This document shows, piece after piece, positions 41,216 through 51,272 of a DNA stretch of 64,000 bases (its first letter is position 1; each line of letters begins with the position of its first letter). The notes under the pieces were generated by a model. The model was given only the letters and a program-made list of their open reading frames with translations. It made no database searches and had not been told where the DNA came from. Made by a program: the position numbers and the translations under genes. This stretch comes from Sthenelais limicola. Lineage: Eukaryota; Annelida; Polychaeta; Phyllodocida; Sigalionidae. Location: the NCBI GenBank assembly GCA_942159475.1, contig OW804096.1, positions 103,886,194-103,950,193 on the forward strand, read 5' to 3'.

Positions 41216-43239
41216 TTAGTTGATTTATCTTCCCGGGAATTTGAGTCGTCACCATTTTCTTTCGCGACGAATGCGCGAAACTTTTTCAGGTATTGACAAC
41301 TGGCTTGCAGGTGGGTAGTTTTCCCACAAAGCCAACAAGCTGGCTCTGGACGAGTCGCTTTCGTGTCCTTCTTCCTGTAGTCAGTTTTCGTGACTATCTT
41401 CTTGGAAGATTTGGACAAAGTCTTGGTTTTATCCCAAGCCTTTTTGGTGCTACTGTCTGACTTTTTACTGTCATCCTTTCGCACGTCCTTCCGCATAGCC
41501 TGGAAGGCCGCGAAATCGGCTATTAACTCCGATTCCGAATCAGAATCCGGGACTTCGGTCCCTGTAGACGCCCCCGAAGTCTCGTCCGCTGACGAGTCAG
41601 AGTCGGACTGCGCTTCTGCTTCCGCAGCCGCGTAAGAAGCCTTCCGCTCCTTGTCCTTTCTCTGTCCGTAGAACTTATATCCCCTAGCTTTAAATTTAGA
41701 GGACTGTCCCGGCGTGGAACCCAAGACGCGCTGATATGCTTCCGGGCCACCTGCTCGCACGAAATCTGTTGCGAGATCTACGCAATCTTGCATAGACTTT
41801 GGGCGATTAGTTTGCACCCACATGCCCAGAAATTTGTCTTCTAAGCCCGTGCAGAAGATTCGGATAGACTCCTTCTTCATATGTTCAAGGTATTGTCCCT
41901 CGTACGCACGTTTGCACAAGGTCAGCAGAGCCTCACCATAGTGTTGAAGTGATTCGCCAGGTTGTTGAACACGCTTGCGGTATTCCTCCTGGCGTTGTTC
42001 TTCGGTCTTTGTGTCCAATATGACACGAAGCCTCGTCACAACGTCACTTAACGTTAGGGACCTAGAATTTCCCCAAGTAGACTGGTTCACATGTCGTGAA
42101 GTCGCCATAATGAGTTCGCGCATCAGCGTTTCCTCCTGCCAACCGCAAAGTTCGGCATAGTTTATCGCAGATGCGAGATACTCTTCCCAATCCTCCCCAT
42201 TGCGAAAAGGTTTGAGATTTTTAGGTTTAGGATTTTCTCCCTTGCCCGTTGATCCGTATAAACGAACTTCCGCAGGGCGGTCTTCGTTATACACAACACT
42301 AGCTTCCATTTCGGGCATCATCGAACGCCTACACTTAGTAGTGGCCGTTGGTCCCGTCGAACGGTAGTCTGGTTCGTGACCAGTTGACAAACCCTGTTTG
42401 GCCTGTACATCGTTGTCCAACAATGGAATCGAAACATTAGTCAACGAGTAGTTGAGGCCATTGTCCGAAGGAGACGACTCTACGAAGTCGACTCTTCTTC
42501 CTGCAGTCTTAAAACCTGCCGGAGTGCTAGGCAAGCCCTGGGCTCGCATTTCCGTGCTGTCCGTATTCTGCGAAGGCTGTTGCACTCGCGGATCCGGGCT
42601 ACCTTGAGGCAGAATCGCAGGATATCTCCGATCCAACATATCGATCAGATATTGAGGGCAAACCGCATGTTCGTGTAGACCACGATACAGCCGCTGCACA
42701 CGCTTCAACGGAAGTTGTTCGTGCATTACCCACAGTAAGTCGAGTGTTCCTCGAATTTCACCTTCAACGATTTCGCCTGGTGGTTCTCCCGTCTTGTCGT
42801 AAGAACAAAGAACGGTAGTCAACTGGTCCATCATGACCTTCGCGTCATCGCTCTGTCCCAGCGGGACTGCTGTATTGACGGTTTCCGGCGGCTTAACATC
42901 GGAAAGCTCCGACCCATCCGCCTCGCCTGTTTCGACGCTGAAACCCGCACGCTCTACGAGCTTGCGAAGATTGTCCTCGTTGTAACACGAGCGCAACCCT
43001 AAAACAATAGCTATTAGTTTCTCAACCAAGCTTTGTGTGTCCGGATTAACAATCAATCCGTCGGCACGCATATTGTCTATGTGTGCAACTACTTGCTCTA
43101 GTTGAGCAAATGAGTCGTTCGCAAAATCTTGCGCATCGCCCTGACGTCTCGTTAACATCTGAGCGAGAGCCTCGCATGCTCGCTGCTCGGCTTCAGCCTT
43201 GGCCACGGCCTTGGCTGCTTCCTCGTCGCCAGGAGTCAT
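41206..43239 (-). CDS. gag: Gypsy-2 Gag
   Basis: 677 codons from ATG 43239 (A at -3). The frame is open further upstream, but only a GTG at 43299 and then the primer-binding site lie there. The centre has a retrotransposon Gag block (from about residue 335 WEEYLASAINYAELCGW to 490 CVDLATDFVRAG). The C-terminal part is rich in Ser, Asp and Lys and carries one CCHC zinc knuckle, CWLCGKTTHLQASC (about 635-648), for RNA packaging. The ending KSTKGN overlaps the slippery site. It is long for a Ty3/gypsy Gag because of an extra N-terminal region of about 300 residues without a recognised domain. Confidence 0.92.
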   Translation of the reverse strand: MTPGDEEAAKAVAKAEAEQRACEALAQMLTRRQGDAQDFANDSFAQLEQVVAHIDNMRADGLIVNPDTQSLVEKLIAIVLGLRSCYNEDNLRKLVERAGFSVETGEADGSELSDVKPPETVNTAVPLGQSDDAKVMMDQLTTVLCSYDKTGEPPGEIVEGEIRGTLDLLWVMHEQLPLKRVQRLYRGLHEHAVCPQYLIDMLDRRYPAILPQGSPDPRVQQPSQNTDSTEMRAQGLPSTPAGFKTAGRRVDFVESSPSDNGLNYSLTNVSIPLLDNDVQAKQGLSTGHEPDYRSTGPTATTKCRRSMMPEMEASVVYNEDRPAEVRLYGSTGKGENPKPKNLKPFRNGEDWEEYLASAINYAELCGWQEETLMRELIMATSRHVNQSTWGNSRSLTLSDVVTRLRVILDTKTEEQRQEEYRKRVQQPGESLQHYGEALLTLCKRAYEGQYLEHMKKESIRIFCTGLEDKFLGMWVQTNRPKSMQDCVDLATDFVRAGGPEAYQRVLGSTPGQSSKFKARGYKFYGQRKDKERKASYAAAEAEAQSDSDSSADETSGASTGTEVPDSDSESELIADFAAFQAMRKDVRKDDSKKSDSSTKKAWDKTKTLSKSSKKIVTKTDYRKKDTKATRPEPACWLCGKTTHLQASCQYLKKFRAFVAKENGDDSNSREDKSTKGN

Positions 43240-43295
43240 CGTCTGACTCTCAGCATCGGGGATCCTTTCGGGAACTTCCCTACTCGGCCCTAGGC

Positions 43296-43306
43296 TCACG
43301 GCACCA
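43296..43306 (-). other. Gypsy-2 primer-binding site
   Basis: In element sense, TGGTGCCGTGA begins one base after the 5' LTR. TGG matches the tRNA CCA end. The tRNA is not identified. Confidence 0.75.
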
Positions 43307-43307
43307 A

Positions 43308-43732
43308 TGTAGTGAACCGCAGATTCGTGGGCGCGAGGTTACGAAATTCCGTAAAGAATCACGAATACGAGGAGATTCGTTTGAACCTGGTTTATTTCCC
43401 AAAGGTATACAGTTACAAAGGTTTTGTTACTGAAGCAAGGGTGCTTAATTTGAACAACAGAAGTATCTCGGTCCGCGGCGCGGCTCGAGTCCGTAGTGTT
43501 AAGCGAAGCCTGGATCCCCTTGCGGAGGTAGTAGTATCCTCCGCCTACCGTCCGTCGGAGGGTGTCTGCAGTGTCGTCTGCACGGTGGTCGTATGTCGCC
43601 CCCTGACGGAACTGGCCGGAACTGGTGGTAGTCGTCTCCGGCGCTGGTAGAAGTGCCCCCGCTGTCGTAGCCTGGATGGTGATTGGCGATAGTCGACAGC
43701 CTCGCTGTATTCCGGGTGGCGGACCCACTACA
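43308..43732 (-). repeat. Gypsy-2 5' LTR
   Basis: 425 bp, identical to the 3' LTR at 31147-31571. Confidence 0.95.
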
Positions 43733-43773
43733 AATAGATAAACCAAACTTTACTTGATAATTTCTTAACTTAG

Positions 43774-44125
43774 TACTTGTTTATTGATTGTGAGAAAGCC
43801 CATGAGTTCTGGTCAAGCTTTGTGAACTGGGTGAAAAGGGTAAAACATCTAGATTACACACTTGTTACAAATATCAACGCAGTAAACATTCTGTTCGGAA
43901 TACCGAAAGATGAACCAAAACACAGGAAGCTAAATTACATTTGACTGTGTGCAAGATTCTTTGTGTACAAAAAGAAGCTCTTCCATAAAAACAAGTAGTG
44001 TCTATTTGAATTTTTAAGGGAGGTAAAACTCAATCTAAGAACATTAAAGGATAGCGCATTGACTAATGTGTCTTACAAGAAGGACTTTTCCCATATAACG
44101 ATCTATAGATATAGGAGCTTCGCTC
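43774..44125 (+). pseudogene. L1/Tx1-like LINE remnant, piece 3 (C-terminal end)
   Basis: The frame reads DCEKAHEFWSSFVNWV, then NAVNILFGIP and, after frame changes, LREVKLNLRTLKDSAL. This is the end of the zf-RVT region of L1/Tx1-type ORF2. DC supplies the next zinc ligand after the CSYC...H of piece 2 at 22300-22345. TTGTTT is present at both broken ends. Pieces 1, 2 and 3 are in the right order on one strand, so one disrupted element is likely, though two separate copies cannot be excluded. Confidence 0.7.
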
Positions 44126-44926
44126 ATGATTACATGTTAGACAGACCTCCGTCTGCTATATATTAAGTTAGTCTAGGTATTAAAAGTCAACCCGTGGACT
44201 TATCAGGGGTTAAGCTATAGGGTGTGAGTAAACACCAGAAAACAGAGTGGTGAAGTAAGACTTTATTCAGTATAATGTACAAAACTTGGTATCTGTTAAG
44301 AAGAGATGTAACCTTCTTTTTCATCTTCCAAGACTTCTAAGATTCTTTCTCATTGTGTGCAAATATGTCTAGGAATTTCTGTGATGATCGAACACCTGTC
44401 ATGACAAATAATGTAAACATGTTTATGGAGTAATAAATGCCTAGTATGGGGAAAAAAGGGGGGACTTCAAAATCATATTTTCACCCCAGATACCTTCACA
44501 AACCAAATATAATGTCCTTCGGACAGAGATGACGGAACTGTACTTGGCAGAAAAACTGCTCGGGAGATCACAGATTCCCAGAACATGCCTAACAAAAAAA
44601 ACCTTCTTGAGCGTTATATATTAGATAAAGCACATCATACAACATGTCATAAGGATGGGTTACTCAAATTATCCTCGAATTTTTGTTAAAATTCTTCCCC
44701 ATATTTCAACTGATTACCCATCTTTAATTCCATATTACATATTGACTCCAACAGTACGATAATTATAATTTAATTTAGGTAAGCATTACTCGGTACTGGA
44801 AATGAAAACTTACTCTGCATATGATTTGATTTTTATGTAAAAATAAACTTAGTATGTATACGTATTTAACAATGTTCATACTAGCTATATGAGGAACTTA
44901 TTATTTTCTTTTTTGTTTATCTTCAG
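44126..44926. other. Intronic AT-rich sequence
   Basis: Nothing recognised except the polypyrimidine tract and acceptor at 44905-44926, TTATTTTC...TTTATCTTCAG. Confidence 0.5.
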
Positions 44927-45011
44927 GGCCTTTTCACTGGGCGTGGTTCATCAAGGAGATGTGAAACTAGACAAACTACAAGCTATTCCTAAGATAGAGG
45001 TTCAAGAAAAG
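44927..45011 (+). CDS. Second exon of the nuclear gene starting at 8555
   Basis: A strong acceptor (long pyrimidine run, then CAG at 44924-44926) is followed by 85 bases open in one frame and a GTAAAA donor at 45012. The first base completes the split codon from 8609-8610, and the exon ends on a whole codon. It encodes AFSLGVVHQGDVKLDKLQ and then AIPKIEVQEK. The last part weakly recalls the N-terminal strand of mitochondrial peroxiredoxin-5-type proteins (a VK...IPxIEVxE pattern), which would suit a targeting peptide in exon 1. That match is short and I give it little weight. No following exon starting in phase 0 was recognised in the rest of the window. Confidence 0.55.
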
Positions 45012-46193
45012 GTAAAATGTTTATTTACTCCCCGGGCTCGTTGGCTTACATGCTAAAGGAGTATGATGTCTAGAGAAAAACAATATATATATATAACAAT
45101 TTTTTATTCAGTAAACATATACATTTCTGTAATAATGAGATACTGAAAAGGAATGATGTGATAGCAGAACAAACAATAAAATATCATACGTTCAGGAATT
45201 GCAGACCCTGACAAACAGGGTGGAATATGGACCGGGAAGAGAACAAAAATTTAGGTGTTACTGATTATTAACGCTTTCTGTACGCTTTAAAAAGTGGCTA
45301 TTTGCGCGACGACGACGGCGCAGGACGTTGCGCTAATATCTGACCTGTTTGATTTGAGCGCAACTACATGGCGCGCACAATAAATAAACAAAGCAAGAGC
45401 GAGCCATGAGCGCAGATACAAGAAATCCAGTGGAAACATACCTTTAGTTTCCAACGCAGTCCCACCCCTTCTTTTTTTTATTTTATATAGGGGCGTTGTC
45501 CTTTCCTTTCCTTTAAATCCCTCATTGACTACTTCAATACAGCATTGACCACTGCACTTCATGAACGCCTGTAATCATGAAATCCCTTAAATAAATCCTA
45601 AAATTACCCCCAACAGTCGCATGACGTGTTCTATATAAAAGAACACTGTTTAAGCTTTGTTTTCTGTAGTTATAAATATAAATTCAGAAATCACGTACCT
45701 TATGATTAGATTGTCCTGTGTGTCTGATGTAGACAGACGGCAATTTTCAGTTGACATTTTAATTTACCTTTTAATTTGCTCCTGACATCGGTTAATAGAT
45801 TTGAATGGCTTCTGTCTGAGTTACACCAGACAGTCAATTGCCATAGACACAGGATTGTCTGTCTAACTAAAGACACTAATTTAGATAGGGCCTCCGCGGG
45901 GCCTGGAAAAGCATTGAATTTGGAAAAATTAATTCAAAGCCTAGAAAATGGGCATCCGAAGGGCCTGAATTCTGTTGAAATCCATTACACGTATAACTCG
46001 CTGTACACTTTCCCCTAACTTACCTTAAAATAAATGACACACAATGTAAAAGTTGAAAAACTTTTACTTATATAAAATCGGAATTTAAAACTTGTTGAAT
46101 ACATAACTGGCCTATGAAAACAATAACCACAACCCCTAGGTCCCGTCTTTAGGGTTTTAAAAAATCATTGATATCGGCCTTGAAAATCACTAA
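45012..46193. other. No gene recognised
   Basis: A TATATATATAAC...TTTTTTATTC run near 45088-45112 may be the tail of a small antisense LINE. The frame at 45776-46018 has no domain. The minus frame 45287-45562 is not convincing. Confidence 0.35.
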
Positions 46194-46198
46194 AATGG

Positions 46199-46710
46199 CA
46201 GGGCTCGAAAAAAACCTACCAACTTCACTTGCCCATTGGGCAAGTGGCAGCCAAGATTTACTTGCCCGACATCCTTTTTCAATGGTCCTGGGTAAGACCT
46301 TAAAGTGCCTGGTCCTGGGTAAGACCTTAAAGGGCCTTTCTGTCTCTTTTCTCTGTCTCTCTCTCCCTTCTTCTCTATCTCTATTTCCTGGGTATGATCA
46401 TAAACTGCCTGCCTCTCAGCTCTCCCGCCCTTGATATAACACTTCAAAGTGTTGATAAGGGCGTAAAGCCACCAATCTCACTCACTCACTCATCCTTTTT
46501 CACTTGCCCAAATTTATTTGCAGAATTATAAACGAAATCACACTGATCTGTATTATCTTGTTTCATTGTAAGTAGACATCACAACAGGGGTTTGAAATCG
46601 GGCCGTCAAGATTTCCACTTGCCCACTCGGGCAAGTAACATTAAATTTTACTTGCCCAGAGCCATTTTTACTTGCCCCGGGCAAGTAAACATAGGTTTTT
46701 TCGAGCCCTG
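46199..46710. mobile_element. Non-autonomous hAT-like element with 5-bp target duplication
   Basis: The ends are a near-perfect inverted repeat, CAGGGCTCGAAAAAA(A)CCTA. The word AATGG flanks both sides (46194-46198 and 46711-46715). Near both ends, palindromes of the type ACTTGCCC...GGGCAAGT recur (46228-46246, 46618-46637, 46672-46688), probably transposase sites. A SINE-like insert at 46282-46490 lies inside it. No transposase frame. Confidence 0.8.
46282..46490 (+). mobile_element. SINE-like element nested in the hAT-like element
   Basis: The 209-bp insert is flanked by a 12-bp direct repeat CATCCTTTTTCA (46270-46281 and 46491-46502), a target duplication typical of LINE-driven insertion. 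It contains a 28-bp tandem word (TGGTCCTGGGTAAGACC) and ends AAGGGCGTAAAGCCACCAAT followed by a (CACT)n tail. That resembles SINE tails of marine invertebrates. No A and B boxes were clearly seen. Confidence 0.65.
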
Positions 46711-46715
46711 AATGG

Positions 46716-47814
46716 GCCTGGAAAGGCCTAAAAAAATGCCTTTAATTTCTTAGTCCAGAAGCGCGTAATATATTGGCCAACTCATGGACACTCTGAAGTG
46801 AAGGGGCGGATAGTTTATTATCGAATTGCATTTCTTGACTTTATTTCCCTAGAGCCATTAATTATTTTTGTATTAAATTATATAACTAACGGGTTGGTCA
46901 TTTTCAGAAAGCTAATGAACCGAGTGTTTTGATTTTGTTGATTGTGATTGCCATTCAATCTGTTGCCGTTCAATTCTCTAACTTTTATGGCCAAACCTTG
47001 CTTTCTCTGTGATGAATATGGGGTTGTATAATACTCCATAATTGTACTGGGGGGTTCACATGAATCGGAAGATGTCTACCAGATAAGTCGCAATCTAGGG
47101 GGGAAAAACACAGCATTTGCTAGTGGGACAGTGGGGCACACATCTTCATCTCTCCTTGTTCCCTCTCCCACCATCTATCTCTCTCAAGTTCTCTCTGTAA
47201 CTTAGTATCTGTATCAACATTCATACCTCAAATGGAACCCTGATAAGATGCTTTTTTGGTCACTCCTGTCCCTGTCCCGCTTCAGCTCCCACTCCCTCTA
47301 CAGGGCCGTCATAAGGATCCTATTACATTATGCATGTTCCTCAGATGGGGCACAGTGTGCAATATAACTCTGAGACCGGCGCCCAGGTCTCCACAGAATT
47401 TTCGTTGGTCTCTGAGATTGATATTTGTCAGGGGCTGACGGTCTCCAATATATAAATATCCAAGTGATAAAATGTTCAAAGTGTTCTGGACCATGGGAAC
47501 CCTGTCTATGACCCAGACTTTTTTTGGTCTCTGTAAAATCTTTTCGGTCTCCACTGTTACAATTTGGCAGAGACCAGCGGTCTCTCATCTCCAAATTCAC
47601 TATGTTGCACTGGGGACATATGCAAATGAGGTCAGAAGTGAGTCAGGGTTGCGTTTCCTGTTGTGTTGCTGTAGTTCATTATCCATGTTCCTCCGATGTG
47701 GTTTAAACCTTCTTTTAACCCAAATCTATCCCCCCAAAAAACGTGAGACATAGCGGAATGGCTTCGCACCATGCATGGTGCACCTCAAAGACCTCAGCAA
47801 TCCGTTCAGCAGTT
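46716..47814. other. No gene recognised
   Basis: Mixed composition. Short overlapping frames near 47256-47753 have no domain. Confidence 0.4.
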
Positions 47815-48795
47815 TTAGGCCATCATTCTTGATTGTGGGCACTACTTTTTGTCAACATATTTCAATTGCTAATACCCTATATTATAATATGCCAAAAGTT
47901 CTCCATGTAATTCCTGCCAGTTTTTGAGAAATTCAGCATTGATTCTGACAGTGCAAACCCTATGGAACCAATGGCCTGGATTCATTTTTAATAGCCCAGG
48001 TGCAGATTATCATTCTATTTGAGGAACCTTGCAATGTTGGCCATACCAAAGTTTTTTTATTGGTTTTTAATCTCCCGAATCTCCTGATTCCAAATCTGAC
48101 AATTTCCATTTTATAACCACTGAGGAATTTTAGTTCTCCATGTTGGAAAAAAAGAGTAAAAATGAATTAAATTAAAATTAATCAATAAAAATATTAAATA
48201 AAAAATATTTACTTTATCTAGAATCAAGTGATTGATATCAATCGATAGGAAATAATGTGCTCTAAAAATAATTTTATTTGACCTAAGATGTCAGTGCATT
48301 ATTCTCCGAGTTATTTGCAAAAGACCTAATAACCATCAAGATCAAAGGTATTTTGAGGTCTTTTGCAAATAACTCAGGAAATTATGCACTGACATCTTAG
48401 GTCCAATAAAAACTATTTCAGGGCACACTATTTCCTATAGATTGATATCAGTCACTTAATTCTAGAGCCAGTAAATATTTTCAAATTGATTAAATTTTTT
48501 TTTTTAACTTTTTTTTATAAAAACATCAATAAAAAAATCTCAAAGGTTACAGGGTGGTACTTGGCAGATTCGGAATTAAAAGAATCTGGAGGTCTAGAAT
48601 CCATAAAAAAAAAGATTAGTATAACCCAAAATTCAAGGTTCAAATAGATGACATTATTAAATTTACACTTAAAAATGATTCCAGGCTCTTGGCCCCATAG
48701 GCTTTGCACTGCCAAAATGAATGCCGATTTTCTTAGAAACTGGCAGGAATTACATGGAGAACTTTTGGGATATTATGATATAAATAATTATATAC
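47815..48795. mobile_element. Foldback element with arms of about 450 bp
   Basis: The left half (47815-48340) reads back on the right half (48350-48795). The inner arms share CTAAGATGTCAGTGCA and GTTATTTGCAAAAGACCT in inverted orientation. The outer arms share CAAAAGTTCTCCATGTAATT and its complement. A single-arm copy lies at 61660-62190, and partial copies at 49815-49910 and 53985-54410. No coding frame. Confidence 0.75.
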
Positions 48796-49814
48796 ACATT
48801 CCATATGAGAGATGCTATAAGTGGGGTGCTATGAAAATATTCATATAGTACGCATACCATAAAAATGTAGTTGTCTAAAAATAGCTCTAACGTTACCTCG
48901 GCACTTCTGCCGTCTTCGCGGAGAACAAAGCATATATGAACAAATCCAAAGGCATAGACCAAGTCTATGCTTGGACTATCTCTGAGACTTTTTTAATATT
49001 TTTTCAGTGATATTTGATGACATAATATGTGACAGTCTCTGCCATTTCCAGTCTTTGCTGACAGGGCAATAAGACTGGAAATCGCAGAGACTGTCACTGA
49101 TCAAATTTTATGCACACATAATAAATATAGAATGGAACTCACCGTCGTAATTGAAAATTTATTGGTCTTTATCGTCTGTGTGAGCACTCTGCCTATGGCA
49201 TCATGCCTACATGGACGAATCTCGTCCAATAAATTTTCGATTGCTGCCGGCTTTTTCCATTCTCTTTATTTATTATACGCGCATGCTATATGAGAAGTGC
49301 TATAAGTGGGGTGCTATAAAAATATTCATATAGGACGTGTCCTATAAAAATGTAGTTGTCTAAAAATAGCTCTGCTTCCCGGAGCTTTGGCTCTCCGCGA
49401 AGCATGTAAACACGGTACCCGCGATCGGTAATCCACCTGTGATACTGGTACTATAATTATATAAAAACCACATCATTTAGTACTTCATTTAAACTTCTAT
49501 GATATTTTTTCAGTGATATCTGATGACATATGATCAAATTTTATGCACATATTATAATAAATATAGAATGGAACTCGCCAGCAATAATCGAAAATTTATT
49601 GGACTTGATTCGTCCACATAAGCACGATGCCATAGGCAGAGTGCTTATGTGGACGAATCTCGTCCAATAAATTTTCAACAGAGCAATAATCGAAAATTTA
49701 TTGGACTTGATTCGTCCACATAAGCACGATGCCGTAGGCAGAGTGCTTATGTGGACGAATCTCGTCCAATAAATTTTCGATTATTGCCGGCGAGTTCCAT
49801 TCTCTCTATGTATT
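48796..49814. repeat. Two direct copies of a roughly 500-bp segment with palindromic inserts
   Basis: GCTATAAGTGGGGTGCTAT, AATGTAGTTGTCTAAAAATA and CAGTGATATNTGATGACAT occur in the same order in 48796-49275 and 49285-49815. Each copy carries a palindromic block ending TCCAATAAATTTTC. In the second copy this block is doubled with a 102-bp period (49581 and 49683), bounded by GAATGGAACTCGCC and its complement (49568-49811). Confidence 0.75.
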
Positions 49815-51272
49815 AGCAATTGGAAACTGCTGTCAAAAAGTAGTGCCCAAGATCCGGAACGAAAACCATTTTCTAGCCATATTTTGAGGCTCAGCTGATG
49901 GCCTATTTAGGAGTAGATTGGGGAAATAACAGATTTGACGCAATCCTGTTAAGATATATGATACACACCACAGGTACCTGGGACTTCCATGCAGATCATT
50001 TTTTGGAATACCATTTTCTTTTTAAAATACCATTTTTAATTGCAATGGGCAGTTAAGTGTGTTTAAGTACAAGCAGTCCATTTCAATTGTTCATATCTTA
50101 TCGTTTTCTTCATTTCATCAAGACCACCACTTCCATAGTCGTATGTCAGTAGCGGTGGGCTAGTACTGCGTCGTCATGGTTGGTTGGCCAGGTCAGGTGG
50201 CGGTGGTGTGGTGTGAGAGAGCGCGTATGTGTGGTGTGGTGAGCGGTCAGTAGTCGTTGGTATGGCAGTATGCTTGGTTGGACAGCTCAGTGTTAGTGGT
50301 GCCGGTGGACTGGTGTGGGCAGTGAGAGAGAGCGCATATATGTAGGTGTGGTGTATGTGTTTATCATAGTCAATGAACCTTGACCCTTGGGGGTGGTGCA
50401 ACATTCACATGCTTACTTGAAATTCAGAATGGCTATTCACTTAATAACTATCAACTTTGAAGTAGTCTCATTTGTTTATGAATGTAGATTAATATATTAT
50501 GTATACATGTGTATACATACAATATATATGTGTATATATACAGACATGGCGAAAAATTTTGAACTTTCACCGGACAGTCGGACCGGTGAAAAGGAACTTT
50601 CACCGGTCCTCCAAAGGTTTCACTGGTCCTTCAAAGGTTTCTCTAATGTTTCATACAAATTTTTCACCAAACAATCGGACCAGAGAAACTTTACTTTCAC
50701 CGGTCCGACTTGTCTTTCAACGGTCAAGGACCGCGGTCCGGCAGGTTTCGCGGTTAAGTGGATTATAATTTGCTACTTTTTGATTTGCAACATTGTATGT
50801 ATGTATACATGTATGTATGTGTATACATGTATGTATGTGTATACATGTATGTATGTATACACATGTATGTATGTATTTATGTATACATGTATGTATACAT
50901 GTACCTCATGTATGTATAATGTATGTATGTATAAATGTATGCATGTATTTGTGTGTATGTATGCATGAACGGGTGCAGATATGTATGGGTGCATGTATGA
51001 TGTATGTATATATGTATTGTAAGTGAGAGTATTTTTCCCTATTTTCGCTATCTTTTTGTGTAATTACTGACACTTCATTATCCCCTATAGTCCGCCAGCC
51101 AGAGGGGGTTCATGTGCACCCCCCTTAATTGTTGTGGAAACCTATTTTTTTACATTGCTGAATATGCCTAGTTACCAAAAATTGTTGTTAACAGTGTCAA
51201 CAAATGTCCCATGGGGTTCGTATGGCGGCCATCTTGGATTTGTTCTCGTAATTACGGCTTTTTAAAAAAAAT

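Larger units (their letters stand above)
31147..43732 (-). mobile_element. Gypsy-2: 12.6-kb Ty3/gypsy retrotransposon with a third ORF
   Basis: Identical 425-bp LTRs (31147-31571 and 43308-43732) have TGTAGTG...CACTACA ends and a 4-bp target duplication AATA (31143-31146 and 43733-43736). In element order: LTR, primer-binding site, gag, pol by frameshift, a 1.6-kb gap, ORF3, then polypurine tract and LTR. It is clearly richer in G and C than the DNA around it. All three frames are intact, so it is young and possibly active. At 12.6 kb it is about twice the usual size of a Ty3/gypsy element. Confidence 0.95.
8611..44926 (+). other. Inferred 36.3-kb first intron filled with nested transposons
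   Basis: The interval runs from the GT at 8611 to the AG at 44925-44926. It contains all the LINE pieces from 13.8 to 44.1 kb, a hAT-like element and both gypsy elements. The intron is inferred from matching phase and splice signals only. No transcript evidence is available here. Confidence 0.5.

Noticed and set aside
45776..46018. Possible next exon of the gene at 8555
   Set aside because: No acceptor in the right phase, no family motif, and no coding character beyond a short frame.
50387..51026. ORFs rich in Cys, Met, Tyr and Val
   Set aside because: They are produced by the ATGT/ATAC microsatellite and have no domain.
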